Source of the DNA: an uncultured Prochlorococcus sp.
GTDB taxonomy: Bacteria; Cyanobacteriota; Cyanobacteriia; PCC-6307; Cyanobiaceae
NCBI GenBank assembly: GCA_902600475.1
Contig: CACKJM010000004.1
Location: 1-64,000, forward strand
Length of the DNA stretch: 64,000 nucleotides
Direction of reading: 5' to 3'
This document shows positions 18,047 through 28,715 of the stretch, one piece after another. Numbering within the stretch: the first letter of the stretch is position 1; every line of letters begins with the position of its first letter. Under the pieces are notes generated by a model. It worked only from the letters and a program-made list of their open reading frames with translations. It was not told the origin of the DNA and made no database searches. The translations under genes were made by a program, and so were the position numbers.

Positions 18047-18132
18047 TTAATTTTGGAAAGTTACTAAAACATAGTCTACAGAATGAAGGTACAATAAACG
18101 GGTGATTATAAATTTAATTTCGTAATTTTAGA

Positions 18133-19620
18133 TTGTTAATCCCAACTCAAATTAAAAGTCTAAGAGAATATTTTTATCCTTGTTTAGGAGGGATATTAGG
18201 AGGAATTTCAGTTTCAACTCATTTTTGGCTGATTTTTATGCCAATATCATTATTTATTTTATGGAAGAGAAGTGAAAGGAGAATAGCAAATTTTTATTGG
18301 GGTTTTTTCTTTATCTTGATAAGTCATTCTTGGCTTTATGATCTTCATCCATTGACATGGCTTGGGTTTTCAAAGCTTGCAAGTTTAATTATTGCCATTT
18401 TAATATTATTATTTTGCGCTTTTTTGGGTGGGATATTAGTTTATTTATGGGGATTGTTAGTTGAAATTTTTCTCTGGAAAGGGGATGTTTTCAAAATGAA
18501 AATATTATCTTTAACAGTAAAAGTATTTTTTTTATCTTTGACTTGGGGTATTGGTGAATTGATACTTTCTCAAACACCTTTTTTTTGGATAGGTTTAGGA
18601 GAGAGTCTCATCCCAGGTGATATTTATCTTGCTGGTTTAGCAAGATGGATTGGTGCAAGTGGGTTATGCGTATTACAAATATTGATTGGATTCTGGATTT
18701 TTTATATTCAAGGTAGATGGGAAAGAAAACTTTACTTTAAGAAAATATTTCTTTTAGGACTTTTGGTTTTTATTTTCTTACATTTATTTGGAGGTTTAAC
18801 AACTCCAACAAAAAGAAATTATGAATTTCCAGTAGCTATTTGGCAAACTAATATACCAACAAGAGAAAAATTAAAAATAAATGATGAATTTATTGAAGAA
18901 AAGCTATCTATCGCTCAAAAATATGCTTTATCAAACAAAGCGAAACTTCTTGTTGCTCCAGAAGGAACTCTATCTAATAATTTTTATTTTTCTAAAGGCA
19001 TTAAGGTTAATACCTTGTCAGGAGGTTTCAGAAATTCAAATAATGAGTTAAGAAGTTCTTTACTCGGATTTCAAATTGGAGATAAATCTTTTACCACATT
19101 TATAGATAAAAATAGACTTGTTCCAATAGGTGAAAAAATACCTAGATTTCTAGATAGTTTTTCAAGAGGATTATCTGCAGTAGGAGGAATTCAACCAGGC
19201 TCTGATTCAAGATTTTTTGATCCTAAATTTTCACCGCCACTAGCAGTAGCTATATGTTATGAAATTAGTGATGGACTAGAAATAAGAAAGGCTATTAATA
19301 GCGGTGCAAAACTAATAATAACTGCAGCAAATTTAGATCCATATCCAGCTAAGCTTTATAATCAATTCCTATCTTTGGCTAGATTAAGAAGTATTGAAAA
19401 TAAGAAAAATAATTTACTAGTATCAAATACCGGCCCTTCGGGCTTAGTTCAAAATGATGGAAAAATAATTAAACTTTTAGATTATGATGTTGAGGAAAAT
19501 GAAATAGTGTTCCCTAATTTTTCATCTGAAAAGACTTTCTACACAAAATTTGGAGATAAACCTATTTTGTTTTTGTTTTTTTTATTTATGGGGTTAAATT
19601 TCTTTTGGAAAATTAACTAA
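18133..19620 (+). CDS. lnt: Apolipoprotein N-acyltransferase
   Basis: Inner-membrane enzyme that adds the third acyl chain to lipoproteins. Five to seven hydrophobic helices fill residues 1-225. A periplasmic nitrilase-fold domain follows, with the catalytic glutamate in VAPEGTLSN, and the nucleophile in [10 protein letters not shown] last helix ([13 protein letters not shown]) closes the protein. Length 495. TTG start at 18133. The 3' end overlaps mnmA on the other strand by eight bases. Confidence 0.92.
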   Translation: MLIPTQIKSLREYFYPCLGGILGGISVSTHFWLIFMPISLFILWKRSERRIANFYWGFFFILISHSWLYDLHPLTWLGFSKLASLIIAILILLFCAFLGGILVYLWGLLVEIFLWKGDVFKMKILSLTVKVFFLSLTWGIGELILSQTPFFWIGLGESLIPGDIYLAGLARWIGASGLCVLQILIGFWIFYIQGRWERKLYFKKIFLLGLLVFIFLHLFGGLTTPTKRNYEFPVAIWQTNIPTREKLKINDEFIEEKLSIAQKYALSNKAKLLVAPEGTLSNNFYFSKGIKVNTLSGGFRNSNNELRSSLLGFQIGDKSFTTFIDKNRLVPIGEKIPRFLDSFSRGLSAVGGIQPGSDSRFFDPKFSPPLAVAICYEISDGLEIRKAINSGAKLIITAANLDPYPAKLYNQFLSLARLRSIENKKNNLLVSNTGPSGLVQNDGKIIKLLDYDVEENEIVFPNFSSEKTFYTKFGDKPILFLFFLFMGLNFFWKIN

Positions 19621-20770
19621 TTAATCCACCACCTAATAAAATTTCTCCTTTATAAAAAACTGCAGCTTGTCCGGGCGTTACCGAACTTTGACTTTCTTCA
19701 AAAATTAATTTAAATGTTGTAATTGTATTATCTAAATTTTTCAAAGGTACTAATGTACCCTTTACTGGATTACTTCTATATCTGATTTGTGCTTCTACTT
19801 CTATCTCTTGCTCAGGTTCTTCGATTGAAACCCAGTTAACCTTACTAATTATTGCTTCTTTATTAAATAAATCACTTTTATCTGCTACATAAACTATGTT
19901 TTTTACCCTGTCTAAACTTTTTACATATAATGGTTCAGGCCAAGCAATGCCCAACCCTTTTCTCTGACCTACCGTAAAGTGCTGAATTCCATTGTGAGTC
20001 CCAAGGACTTTCCCATTTACATGCACAATTTTTCCTTCTTTGGGTTCTATGTGTTTGTCGATAAATATCTGCATTGATCCATAATGCTCAACTAAACATA
20101 AATCTTGACTTTCTGGTTTTTGAGCAGTTCTAAGGCCTAATCTGAGGGCTTCCCTTCTTGTTTCTTCTTTTTTCATTTCACCAAGAGGAAATTCTAATCT
20201 GCTTAGTACTTCTTGAGAAAGAGAATAAAGAAAATAACTTTGGTCTTTGTTTTCGTCAGCACCTCTGAGGAGTAGGAAGTCCTTAAATTTATAGTTCTCG
20301 TAATTAATGATTTTAGTAGAAGATGTTTTTTTAATCCTTGCGTAATGTCCTGTTGCAATATAAGTAAAGTCTTTTTTCTTCATTGCGTAATTAAGCATCT
20401 CTTCAAATTTCACATTCTTATTGCACATCGAACATGGAAGGGGAGTGAATCCTTTCTTATAGCTTTCAGTAGTTTTTTTAATTACCTCTCTTTCAAAAAT
20501 TTCTCTCGAGTCTATTATTTTATGCTGAATCCCTAAATCTTCACAAAGGCCAGCAGCATCTACTAATCCTTCAGAACAACAGGAGCCTTGTCCTTTCATT
20601 AGCCAAAGAGTTAGTCCCTCAACATTCCAGCCACTTTCTACAAGAAGAGCAGCTGAAAGGGAACTATCTACGCCACCAGAAAGACCTACAATAATATTTT
20701 TCTTATTTTTAGTTTTATTATTAGAAGAAAAAAAGTTCTTCAATTTTTTATCCTTTTGTGTCTTTAACAT
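19613..20770 (-). CDS. mnmA: tRNA-specific 2-thiouridylase MnmA
   Basis: Makes 2-thiouridine at the wobble position of tRNA Lys, Glu and Gln. The ATP pyrophosphatase loop GLSGGVDSS lies at about 29-37. The first catalytic cysteine is in [13 protein letters not shown], the recognition loop is [13 protein letters not shown], and the second catalytic cysteine is in [27 protein letters not shown] marks the central domain. Length 385. ATG start; divergent from nnrDE, 46 bases away. Confidence 0.96.
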   Translation of the reverse strand: MLKTQKDKKLKNFFSSNNKTKNKKNIIVGLSGGVDSSLSAALLVESGWNVEGLTLWLMKGQGSCCSEGLVDAAGLCEDLGIQHKIIDSREIFEREVIKKTTESYKKGFTPLPCSMCNKNVKFEEMLNYAMKKKDFTYIATGHYARIKKTSSTKIINYENYKFKDFLLLRGADENKDQSYFLYSLSQEVLSRLEFPLGEMKKEETRREALRLGLRTAQKPESQDLCLVEHYGSMQIFIDKHIEPKEGKIVHVNGKVLGTHNGIQHFTVGQRKGLGIAWPEPLYVKSLDRVKNIVYVADKSDLFNKEAIISKVNWVSIEEPEQEIEVEAQIRYRSNPVKGTLVPLKNLDNTITTFKLIFEESQSSVTPGQAAVFYKGEILLGGGLIS

Positions 20771-20816
20771 GGAAGTTTAAATTTTTGAACAGTACTTCAA
20801 TTGCTTTATACTCATT

Positions 20817-22382
20817 ATGAATGAAATTGTATGGCCAACAATTGACTCTGAACATTTAATTGTTGATTCAAAGCAAATGTTGATATTAGAGAAAGAAATG
20901 TTTTCTGATGGAATGCCACAAGAAGCATTGATGGAAAAAGCTGGTATCCAAATTAGTAGATGGCTCTTAAAAAAGAAACCTCTTCTCAAGCATGGAATAA
21001 CTGTTTTTATTGGTCCTGGGCATAATGGCGGGGATGGTGCGGTAATAGCTAGAGAACTTTTTTTGAGAGGTTTTTATGTTCAGGTATGGTGTCCATTCCC
21101 GATAAAAAAAACATTAACAAATAACCACCTTAATTATCTTACATCTATTGGTGTCACAAAATTAGTAGAGCCTCCTGATGTAAATGGGAAAGAGCTTTGG
21201 ATTGATGCAGTTTTTGGTAATAATCAAACAAGAAAAGTTGATGATAAATTAATTAAACTGTTTAATCAAAAATTTCATAAAAAATATGGAAAGGTAATAA
21301 GTATTGATATTCCAACAGGATTATGTCCTGATAAAGGAGAGCCTTTTTTAGATAACGCAGTAAAGGCAGATTATACCTTGGCAATTGGTCTTTATAAGAT
21401 TGGGTTGACCCAAGATTCTGCTTTGCCTTTTATTGGAGAATTGCACCACATAGATGTTGGGATGACTACTAGTAAACTGTCCAAAGTTGATAAAAAGATT
21501 TTTAAGGTTACTTACAAAGATTTAAAAAAAATTGATTTACCTTCTTTACCAAAAAATTCCAATAAATATCAAAGAGGACGAACATTATTAATTGCTGGAA
21601 GTGAAAAATATCCTGGGGCTGCATACTTATCATTAAGAGGGGCAATATCTAGTGGAGCAGGTTTTATCTCTGCGGTCCTGCCTGAATTAGTAGCTGAATC
21701 TATTTGGAAAGTCGCTCCAGAAATAGTTTTAAAAGGAACTATGCAAACTAATCAAAATGGTAATTCATCTTTATTCAGTGCATTAAAAAATATTGATCTA
21801 AGTTTATATGATTCATTAGCTGTAGGCCCAGGAATAGGAATTGATAATGATGATTGGCAAAAATCAAAAGATTACCTAATAGGTTTTAAAGGATTATTGA
21901 TCTTAGATGCAGATGCACTTAATAGAATCTCTGAATCAAAATTAGGATCAAAATTCTTTTTAGAGAGAAAATTTCAAACATGGATTACACCTCATATTAA
22001 GGAATTTTCAAGGTTATTCCCTCATATAGAAAGTAAGACTAATGTTGGACTAGCTTTTAAAGCGGCCAAAGAATTTAATATAAGTGTTTTGTTAAAAGGA
22101 GCTAACAGCATAGTTGCTGATGATAAAAAAGCATGGCAACTTTATGGGACTGATTCTCAGACTGCTAGAGCAGGATTAGGTGATCTTTTATCCGGATTTA
22201 TAGCTGGCAGTTCTGCGATTGATTTGACCCTTTGTAAAAATTTAACAACTGATTTTTTTACTAAATACGTACTTCTACATTCATTTGCTGCTTCAAAGTG
22301 TAAAACAGGCTCAAATGCTCATGATATTGGTGATGAATTATCTAAGTTAATGAGAAATAGGAAAATGAGACAAATATCTTGA
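20817..22382 (+). CDS. nnrD: Bifunctional NAD(P)H-hydrate epimerase/dehydratase
   Basis: Repairs hydrated NADH and NADPH. The N-terminal YjeF domain (about 1-220) shows GPGHNGGDGAVIARELFLRGF and the SIDIPTGLCPDKGEP motif of the epimerase. The C-terminal ribokinase-like domain (about 235-515) shows LLIAGSEKYPGAAYLSLRGA, AVGPGIG, LDADALN and the ARAGLGDLLSGF anion hole of the ATP/ADP-dependent dehydratase. Length 521, typical for the fused form. It is followed by a 144-base gap before the sigma-factor gene. Confidence 0.95.
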   Translation: MNEIVWPTIDSEHLIVDSKQMLILEKEMFSDGMPQEALMEKAGIQISRWLLKKKPLLKHGITVFIGPGHNGGDGAVIARELFLRGFYVQVWCPFPIKKTLTNNHLNYLTSIGVTKLVEPPDVNGKELWIDAVFGNNQTRKVDDKLIKLFNQKFHKKYGKVISIDIPTGLCPDKGEPFLDNAVKADYTLAIGLYKIGLTQDSALPFIGELHHIDVGMTTSKLSKVDKKIFKVTYKDLKKIDLPSLPKNSNKYQRGRTLLIAGSEKYPGAAYLSLRGAISSGAGFISAVLPELVAESIWKVAPEIVLKGTMQTNQNGNSSLFSALKNIDLSLYDSLAVGPGIGIDNDDWQKSKDYLIGFKGLLILDADALNRISESKLGSKFFLERKFQTWITPHIKEFSRLFPHIESKTNVGLAFKAAKEFNISVLLKGANSIVADDKKAWQLYGTDSQTARAGLGDLLSGFIAGSSAIDLTLCKNLTTDFFTKYVLLHSFAASKCKTGSNAHDIGDELSKLMRNRKMRQIS

Positions 22383-22526
22383 AAGAAACAATTTAAGAGA
22401 GTTATTTCTAGCTTTAAACACATATATGTACAATTATGACCTGAAATCTGAAGCAGATATTAAATATTTGGCGATTTACTGAAAAGTATAGGAGAGTCTT
22501 AATACCTTAATTGTAGGTCAATTTCA

Positions 22527-23468
22527 ATGGTTTCATCAATACCAGCACAAGCAGAACCACCTAAAAGGAGAGGTAACGATCCTATTAGTTGGTACCTGCA
22601 AAATATTGGCAGAGTTCCTTTGTTAACACCTGCTGAAGAAATTGAATTGGGCAATCAAGTTCAAAAAATGATGATACTTACAGAAGATGGTCAAATAACT
22701 GAAAAAAATAAAGAATTTACAACTCAGCAAAAAAGAATTATAAAAATTGGAAGAAGAGCCAAAGAGAGAATGATGAAAGCTAATTTAAGATTAGTTGTTA
22801 GTGTGGCAAAAAAATACCAAGGCAAAGGACTAGAATTGCTTGACTTGGTCCAAGAAGGTTCTCTCGGTTTGGAGAGGGCTGTTGAAAAATTTGATCCTAC
22901 AAGAGGATATAAGTTTTCTACTTATGCTTTTTGGTGGATTCGACAAAGTATGACAAGAGCAATTGCTTGCCAATCAAGAACTATCCGTTTACCAGTTCAC
23001 TTAAGCGAAAGATTGGCATCTATTAGAAAAGTTAGTAGAGATTTAGCGCATAAACTTGGTGCTATGCCAAGCAGAATTGAGATTGCAGAAGCTTTGGATA
23101 TTGATGTGGAAGAATTAGATTCTGTTTTAAGACAAGCTTTATCAACAAGTAGTTTGGATGCTCCTGTTAATGGTGATGATGGCAGGAGCTTTCTAGGTGA
23201 TTTAATTGCAGATAGTAATAATGAAGAGCCTTTAGATCAAGTTGAACAGAAAATGCATCAAGAGCAACTTGGTAAGTGGTTAAGTCATCTAAGCGAGCAA
23301 GAACAACATGTACTTAAATTGAGATTTGGCCTAGATAGCAATGAGAGGCATACACTTGCTGAAATAGGAAGATTACTTGAAGTTTCTAGGGAGAGGGTAA
23401 GACAAGTTGAATTAAAGGCATTAAGAAAATTAAGAAATTTAACCAGAAAATTACCCAGTGGAATTTGA
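22527..23468 (+). CDS. Group 2 RNA polymerase sigma factor (RpoD/SigA-like)
   Basis: Primary-type sigma-70 factor of 313 residues without a long region 1.1, as in the alternative group 2 factors of cyanobacteria. Region 1.2 begins DPISWYLQNIGRVPLLT. Regions 2.1-2.4 include LRLVVSVAKKYQGKGLELLDLVQEG and the -10-recognising YAFWWIRQSMTRAIA. Region 3 follows, and region 4.2 contains the helix-turn-helix TLAEIGRLLEVSRERVRQVE. Such factors usually handle light, nutrient or stress responses. It ends exactly where convergent pdhA ends (23468/23469), so both probably share terminating sequences. Confidence 0.94.
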   Translation: MVSSIPAQAEPPKRRGNDPISWYLQNIGRVPLLTPAEEIELGNQVQKMMILTEDGQITEKNKEFTTQQKRIIKIGRRAKERMMKANLRLVVSVAKKYQGKGLELLDLVQEGSLGLERAVEKFDPTRGYKFSTYAFWWIRQSMTRAIACQSRTIRLPVHLSERLASIRKVSRDLAHKLGAMPSRIEIAEALDIDVEELDSVLRQALSTSSLDAPVNGDDGRSFLGDLIADSNNEEPLDQVEQKMHQEQLGKWLSHLSEQEQHVLKLRFGLDSNERHTLAEIGRLLEVSRERVRQVELKALRKLRNLTRKLPSGI

Positions 23469-24506
23469 CTAATCTTCAGCCCAAATATATTTAGTTAGCT
23501 CTTGAGATGGTGGTTCAGGTGCTTCTAAAGCATTTTTAACAGCATCAGTTATCTCTGTATCAATTTTCTTTTCAATACTCTTTAATTCTTCTTCCGTTGC
23601 GAATTTTCCATCAATAATTTCTTGAGCTAATTTCTTAATGGGATCTCTTTTCCCCCAAAATTCCTTCTCTTTTTCAGACCTTAATTCATCAGGATCTGCA
23701 AGTGAATGTCCCCTGTATCTGTAAGTCAAACATTCTAAAAGAGTGGGCCCCTCTCCTGCTCTAGCCCGCTCAATTGCCCTTTGCGCAGCCCCTCTAACCG
23801 CCAATACATCCATTCCGTCAACTTCCTCTCCATGCATCCCGAAAGCAGAGGCTTTTCTCCAGATTTCAGGATTGCTGGTTGCCCTATCATGAGCCATGCC
23901 AATTGCCCATTTATTATTCTCAACAACAAAAATTATTGGCAATTTCCATAATTGGGCCATATTTAAACATTCAAAAAATTGCCCATTATTGCAAGTCCCA
24001 TCTCCGAAAAAAGCTGCAGTTACTGAGTCACTTTTATTATTACCAGCAACTTCCTTTTTGTATTTACTTGAAAAAGCTGCTCCTAAAGCAACTGGAATGC
24101 CTTCACCAATAAATGCATATCCTCCCAATAAGTGATGCTCTCTTGAAAATAAGTGCATGGACCCCCCTCTGCCTTTACTACAACCTGTAGATTTACCGAA
24201 AAGCTCGCTCATTACTTCAAAAGAGGGAACACCTGCACTAAGTGCATGGACATGATCACGGTAGGTACTACAAAACCAATCGTGTTTCTTTTTCATGGCA
24301 CCAATTACTCCAGTACTAATGGCTTCTTGGCCGTTATATAGATGAACGAAACCAAACATTTTCCCTCTGTAGTACATTTCTGCACACTTATCTTCGAATC
24401 TGCGGCCAAGTATCATATCTTCATAGAGAAATAATCCGGTTTCTCGATCTAATTCGGCTTTTTTTACATCTTGAAGATTTGAAATTCTCTCTACGTGTGT
24501 TTCCAA
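23469..24506 (-). CDS. pdhA: Pyruvate dehydrogenase E1 component, alpha subunit
   Basis: TPP-dependent decarboxylase subunit of the pyruvate dehydrogenase complex, which feeds acetyl-CoA to lipid synthesis and the TCA branch. The phosphorylation-loop-like segment [14 protein letters not shown] and the TPP motif [23 protein letters not shown] (about 172-194) with the closing ENNKWAIGM are clear. The C-terminal [12 protein letters not shown] is typical. Length 345. The E3 partner lpd is at 13496; E1 beta and E2 are outside the window. Confidence 0.96.
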   Translation of the reverse strand: METHVERISNLQDVKKAELDRETGLFLYEDMILGRRFEDKCAEMYYRGKMFGFVHLYNGQEAISTGVIGAMKKKHDWFCSTYRDHVHALSAGVPSFEVMSELFGKSTGCSKGRGGSMHLFSREHHLLGGYAFIGEGIPVALGAAFSSKYKKEVAGNNKSDSVTAAFFGDGTCNNGQFFECLNMAQLWKLPIIFVVENNKWAIGMAHDRATSNPEIWRKASAFGMHGEEVDGMDVLAVRGAAQRAIERARAGEGPTLLECLTYRYRGHSLADPDELRSEKEKEFWGKRDPIKKLAQEIIDGKFATEEELKSIEKKIDTEITDAVKNALEAPEPPSQELTKYIWAED

Positions 24507-24654
24507 AAAAATACCTTAATGAAGTTTTGATTTGTTAACATTCTAAGCTGTGAAGGTCAATTTTCATGATTTTTTTTAATAACTCTGTAAGACCTTATGA
24601 AAAAAATTTTTAACTTGATAAAATTTGTCTAAGAATTTTCACTAGGATATTTGT

Positions 24655-26760
24655 TTGGAACTTCCCTTAGACCATTTTCGTTTAATTGGCGTAAGCCCCT
24701 CTGCAACATCAGAGGAAATATTAAGAGCTTTTCAATTGCGGTTGGATAAGACTCCTAATGAAGGCTTTACTTTTGAAGTTTTAACCCAAAGATCAGAGTT
24801 GCTTCGTCTTACCGCTGATTTGCTTACTGATCCAGAAAGTAGGAGAGAATACGAGAATTTATTATTAAATGAGCTAACTGGATTGGAATTTTCCTCAAAT
24901 AGAGAAGTAGCAGGCTTAATACTTCTTTGGGAATCAGGCTCCCCAAAAGAAGCTTTTAAAATTGCAAGAAAAGCTTTGCAGCCTCCACAAACTCCAGCCT
25001 TAGGAAGTAGTAGAGAAGCCGATCTAACTTTATTGGCTGCATTAACAGCAAGAGACTCAGCAATTCAGGAACAACAGCTTAGATCATATTCAAACGCTGC
25101 AGACTATCTACAAGAGGGTATACAACTTCTGCAAAGAATGGGAAAGCTTGTTGAAATTAGGAAAGATCTTGAAGAAGACTTGGTTTCTCTACTCCCTTAC
25201 AGGATCCTAGACTTACTTAGTAGGGATTTAAATGATCAAGAATCTCATAAAAAAGGTTTAAGTATGTTGGAAAATTTAATAATTAAAAGAGGGGGTTTGG
25301 AAGGTAACAATAAATCTGAATATGGAGATTACCTAAATCAACAAGAATTTGAAGCTTTTTTTCAACAAATAAAGTCATATTTGACATTAGAAGAACAGAT
25401 AGAGTTGTTTCTTGAATTACAAAAGAGAGGGTCATTAGAGGCTGGATTTTTGGCTTTTATATCTTTGACAGCACTAGGGTTTTCGAGAAGCAAGCCTGAA
25501 AAATTATTCGAAGCGAGAAGAATTCTAAAGAAACTAAATTTATCAGGACTTGATTCAATGCCTCTTATGGGTTGTTTAGACTTGCTTCTGGCAGATGTTG
25601 ATCAAGCCTCAGCGAGGTTCTTAAGTAGTTCTGATGATAATTTGCGAGATTGGCTCAATAACTATCCAGGAGATAAGCTAGAAGCAATATGTATTTATTG
25701 TAAAAACTGGTTAGAGAATGATGTTTTAGTTGGTTATAGAGATATTGAATCAAAAGACGTAGATTTAAATACTTGGTTTGAAGATAGGGAAATTCAAGAA
25801 TTTATTGAAAGATTAGAAAAGAAATCAAATAAAATTACATTTAAACAAAATTTTCAGAATCAACAAATCAATGAAGAATACACCACAAAAATTACTAAAG
25901 ATTTTGATAGCGCATTAAGTAATTTTGATGAAGGGAGATTACCTTTGCCAGGCGGCATAAAACAAGAATTCGAAAAACTCGATATCCAAGAAAACAAATT
26001 TAATGAGGAAATCTTTAAGAATAAAACATTAGATTTTTATAAGTATTTAATTGAAAAAATTGCTGAACTAAAGTTTGGTTTTGGGGAATTTTTGAATGAT
26101 CAACAAATTATTGCTAGGTCACCTTTATTAATTTATTTATATGCGTTTTTATTATTATTTGCATTTGGTATTGGCATTGGATTTTTAAGAAATAATTTTA
26201 AAAACTCTTTACAAGATGAAGCTATAGCAGATAAACCTTTAATAGCTTCAGATAAAAATCAAAAGTTAAACGATAACACTATTATTCAAGAAGTAAAAAA
26301 AAATCCTTCAAATAAATTAAAGTCTATCTCTTTAAAAACTACTGAAATTAATTCCTTCAAAGTTAAAGAACTTACTAAAGCCTCTCCTTCATTAGATGAT
26401 GTAAGTAGTTTAATTAATCAATGGTTATTAATTAAAAGTAATTATTTATCTGGAAAGGGTGAAATTAATCTTTCCCAAATTGTTAATAGTGGCTTGATTG
26501 ATAGAACCATCCAAGAACGAAAAAATGATATAGAGAAAGGAATCTATAAAGAAATTAATTCCCAAATGCTGAAAATAGATTTGGAATCTCAAACTTCGTC
26601 TAGGATAGTTGTTTTAGTTGAATTAGATTACTTAGAGAAAATAATAAAGAATTCCGGAGAATTTGTTAGTGAAACATCATTGACTCCGCTGAAAGTTAAA
26701 TATATTTTAGGTTTTTCTAATAAATCATGGAAATTGGTTGATTTTGTAAGTGGCTTGTGA
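24655..26760 (+). CDS. ftn2: Divisome assembly protein Ftn2/ZipN (ARC6-like)
   Basis: Cyanobacterial division protein, ancestor of chloroplast ARC6, that anchors and stabilises FtsZ at the membrane. The N-terminal J-like domain (about 1-70: PLDHFRLIGVSPSATSEEI) lacks a canonical HPD motif. A long alpha-helical middle part follows to about 400, then one membrane helix (about 491-510, LLIYLYAFLLLFAFGIGIGF) and a C-terminal IMS-like domain (about 585-701: INQWLLIKSNYLSG and the final WKLVDFVSG). Length 701. It starts with TTG at 24655. Confidence 0.92.
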   Translation: MELPLDHFRLIGVSPSATSEEILRAFQLRLDKTPNEGFTFEVLTQRSELLRLTADLLTDPESRREYENLLLNELTGLEFSSNREVAGLILLWESGSPKEAFKIARKALQPPQTPALGSSREADLTLLAALTARDSAIQEQQLRSYSNAADYLQEGIQLLQRMGKLVEIRKDLEEDLVSLLPYRILDLLSRDLNDQESHKKGLSMLENLIIKRGGLEGNNKSEYGDYLNQQEFEAFFQQIKSYLTLEEQIELFLELQKRGSLEAGFLAFISLTALGFSRSKPEKLFEARRILKKLNLSGLDSMPLMGCLDLLLADVDQASARFLSSSDDNLRDWLNNYPGDKLEAICIYCKNWLENDVLVGYRDIESKDVDLNTWFEDREIQEFIERLEKKSNKITFKQNFQNQQINEEYTTKITKDFDSALSNFDEGRLPLPGGIKQEFEKLDIQENKFNEEIFKNKTLDFYKYLIEKIAELKFGFGEFLNDQQIIARSPLLIYLYAFLLLFAFGIGIGFLRNNFKNSLQDEAIADKPLIASDKNQKLNDNTIIQEVKKNPSNKLKSISLKTTEINSFKVKELTKASPSLDDVSSLINQWLLIKSNYLSGKGEINLSQIVNSGLIDRTIQERKNDIEKGIYKEINSQMLKIDLESQTSSRIVVLVELDYLEKIIKNSGEFVSETSLTPLKVKYILGFSNKSWKLVDFVSGL

Positions 26761-26807
26761 ATATAAATTTGGAGATCCTTTATAATAATTAAAATTACTT
26801 TTTAATA

Positions 26808-28259
26808 ATGTTTGATGAACTCTCATCACGCTTTGAAGACGCGGTAAAAGGTTTAAGAGGCGAAGCAAAAATTAGTGAAAATAATATTAATGATGCCTTG
26901 AAGGAGGTGAAAAGAGCTCTTCTCGATGCGGATGTTAGTTTATCTGTAGTAAAAGAATTTATTTCGGATGTTAAAGATAAAGCTATAGGAGAAGAGGTGG
27001 TTAGAGGTGTAAACCCAGGTCAAAAGTTTATAGAAGTTGTAAATAAAGAATTGATTAATATTATGGGGAATGAAAATTCTCCACTAAATGAAAATGAAAC
27101 TAGTCCTTCTGTGATCCTAATGGCTGGACTTCAGGGAGCTGGAAAAACTACTGCAACAGGAAAATTAGGCCTTTTTCTGAAGGAAAAAGATAAAAAAGTT
27201 CTTTTAGTGGCTGCGGATACTTATCGACCAGCAGCTGTAGAGCAACTTAAAACATTAGGAAGTCAATATGACTTAGAAGTTTTTTCAGCTGATGGTAAAA
27301 ATAGCAAACCAGAAGACATAACAAAGGACGCGTTGAATTACGCGACTGAAAATAATTTTAATTCAATCATTATTGACACTGCGGGAAGATTACAAATTGA
27401 TGATTCAATGATGAGCGAAATGGTCCGGATCAAGGAAGTTTCTAATCCTGATGAAGTTTTGCTTGTTGTTGATTCAATGATTGGGCAAGAGGCTGCAGAC
27501 TTAACAAAGTCATTTCATGAAAAAGTAGGAATTTCAGGAGCGATATTAACTAAGTTGGATGGAGACTCAAGAGGCGGAGCTGCTTTATCAATAAGAAAAA
27601 TAAGTGGTAAACCAATTAAATTTATCGGTGTAGGAGAAAAGATAGAGGCACTGCAACCATTTCATCCAGAGAGAATGGCTAGCAGAATTTTAGGAATGGG
27701 TGATGTATTGACACTTGTTGAAAAAGCTCAAAAAGAAGTTGAACTTGCTGATGCAGAAGCGATGCAGAAGAAACTTCAAGAAGCGACATTTGATTTTAAT
27801 GATTTTGTTAAGCAAATGAGATTAATTAAAAGGATGGGATCACTTGGGGGATTGATTAAGTTGATTCCCGGAATGAATAAAATCGATGATGGGATGATAA
27901 AAGATGGCGAAGATCAACTTAAGAAGATAGAATCTATGATTTCTTCAATGACCCTTGAGGAGAAACAAAAACCTGAGGTTCTTGCTGCTCAGCCCTCAAG
28001 AAGACAAAGAATTGCTCAAGGTAGTGGTTATGAAGCAAAAGATGTGGATAAAGTATTAGCGGATTTTCAAAGAATGAGAGGTTTCATGAAACAAATGTCC
28101 AATGGAGGAATGCCAGGGATGGGAGGAATGCCAGGGATGGGAGGAATGGGAGGAATGCCAGGAATGGGAGGAATGCCAGGAATGGGAGGAATGGGTAATA
28201 ATAAACCCTTTAAAAAACAAAAAAATAATAAAAAGAAAAAAGGATTTGCTGATTTATAG
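26808..28259 (+). CDS. ffh: Signal recognition particle protein Ffh
   Basis: SRP54-type GTPase that binds signal sequences together with the SRP RNA at 131. The N domain comes first, with ALLDADVSLSVVKEFI. The G domain has the P-loop GLQGAGKTT (about 106-114), DTYRPAA, DTAGR and TKLDGDSRGG. The methionine-rich M domain starts near 310. The C-terminus (about 427-468) is a run of GMPGMGG-type repeats, then a lysine-rich tail. Length 483. The rpsP, phoH and BI-1 genes follow on the same strand. Confidence 0.97.
   Translation: MFDELSSRFEDAVKGLRGEAKISENNINDALKEVKRALLDADVSLSVVKEFISDVKDKAIGEEVVRGVNPGQKFIEVVNKELINIMGNENSPLNENETSPSVILMAGLQGAGKTTATGKLGLFLKEKDKKVLLVAADTYRPAAVEQLKTLGSQYDLEVFSADGKNSKPEDITKDALNYATENNFNSIIIDTAGRLQIDDSMMSEMVRIKEVSNPDEVLLVVDSMIGQEAADLTKSFHEKVGISGAILTKLDGDSRGGAALSIRKISGKPIKFIGVGEKIEALQPFHPERMASRILGMGDVLTLVEKAQKEVELADAEAMQKKLQEATFDFNDFVKQMRLIKRMGSLGGLIKLIPGMNKIDDGMIKDGEDQLKKIESMISSMTLEEKQKPEVLAAQPSRRQRIAQGSGYEAKDVDKVLADFQRMRGFMKQMSNGGMPGMGGMPGMGGMGGMPGMGGMPGMGGMGNNKPFKKQKNNKKKKGFADL
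28107..28197 (+). repeat. Tandem repeat encoding GM-rich tail of Ffh
   Basis: About 91 bases of degenerate tandem repeats based on GGAATGCCAGGGATGGGA with 9- and 18-base units, in frame within ffh. They encode repeated GMPGMGG units. Copy number could vary between strains by slippage. Confidence 0.85.
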
Positions 28260-28313
28260 TTTCTGAATTTTTACCTTTAAATGATATTATTATTAAAAAC
28301 ACATTAATTTAAG

Positions 28314-28679
28314 ATGATTAAATTGCGCCTGAAGCGCTTTGGTAAGAAAAAAGAGGCAAGTTTCAGGATTGTTGCGTGCAATAGTACTTCCAGAAGAGAT
28401 GGTAGACCTTTGCAAGAACTAGGTTTTTATAACCCAAGAACTAAAGAAACTAGGCTAGATACGGAATCTTTAAGAATAAGACTTACGCAAGGAGCTCAGC
28501 CAACTAATGTTGTTAGGACTTTATTAGAAAAAGGCGGACTTTTAGAAAAAGTAGAGAGACCTTCAATAGCCATTGGTAAGGCAAAGTTAGAGAAGGAAAA
28601 ATTAGCTAAAGCTAAAACAGATGATAAACAAAGTGATAATACTAAATCTGTAAGCGATAGTAATGAAGCTGAAAGCTAG
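28314..28679 (+). CDS. rpsP: 30S ribosomal protein S16
   Basis: Small-subunit ribosomal protein. The first 80 residues are the S16 fold: [23 protein letters not shown], then [14 protein letters not shown] and [14 protein letters not shown]. The 121-residue length includes a charged C-terminal extension of about 40 residues rich in Lys, Asp and Ser, usual in cyanobacteria. It lies 54 bases after ffh and 36 before phoH. Confidence 0.97.
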   Translation: MIKLRLKRFGKKKEASFRIVACNSTSRRDGRPLQELGFYNPRTKETRLDTESLRIRLTQGAQPTNVVRTLLEKGGLLEKVERPSIAIGKAKLEKEKLAKAKTDDKQSDNTKSVSDSNEAES

Positions 28680-28715
28680 AAGTTTGATTTTTTTTTATTC
28701 CAATAAAATTACTAA

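Noticed and set aside
22426-22482. An 18-codon frame upstream of the sigma factor
   Set aside because: Too short to judge, with no ribosome-binding site or hydrophobic segment; an uORF is possible but unsupported.
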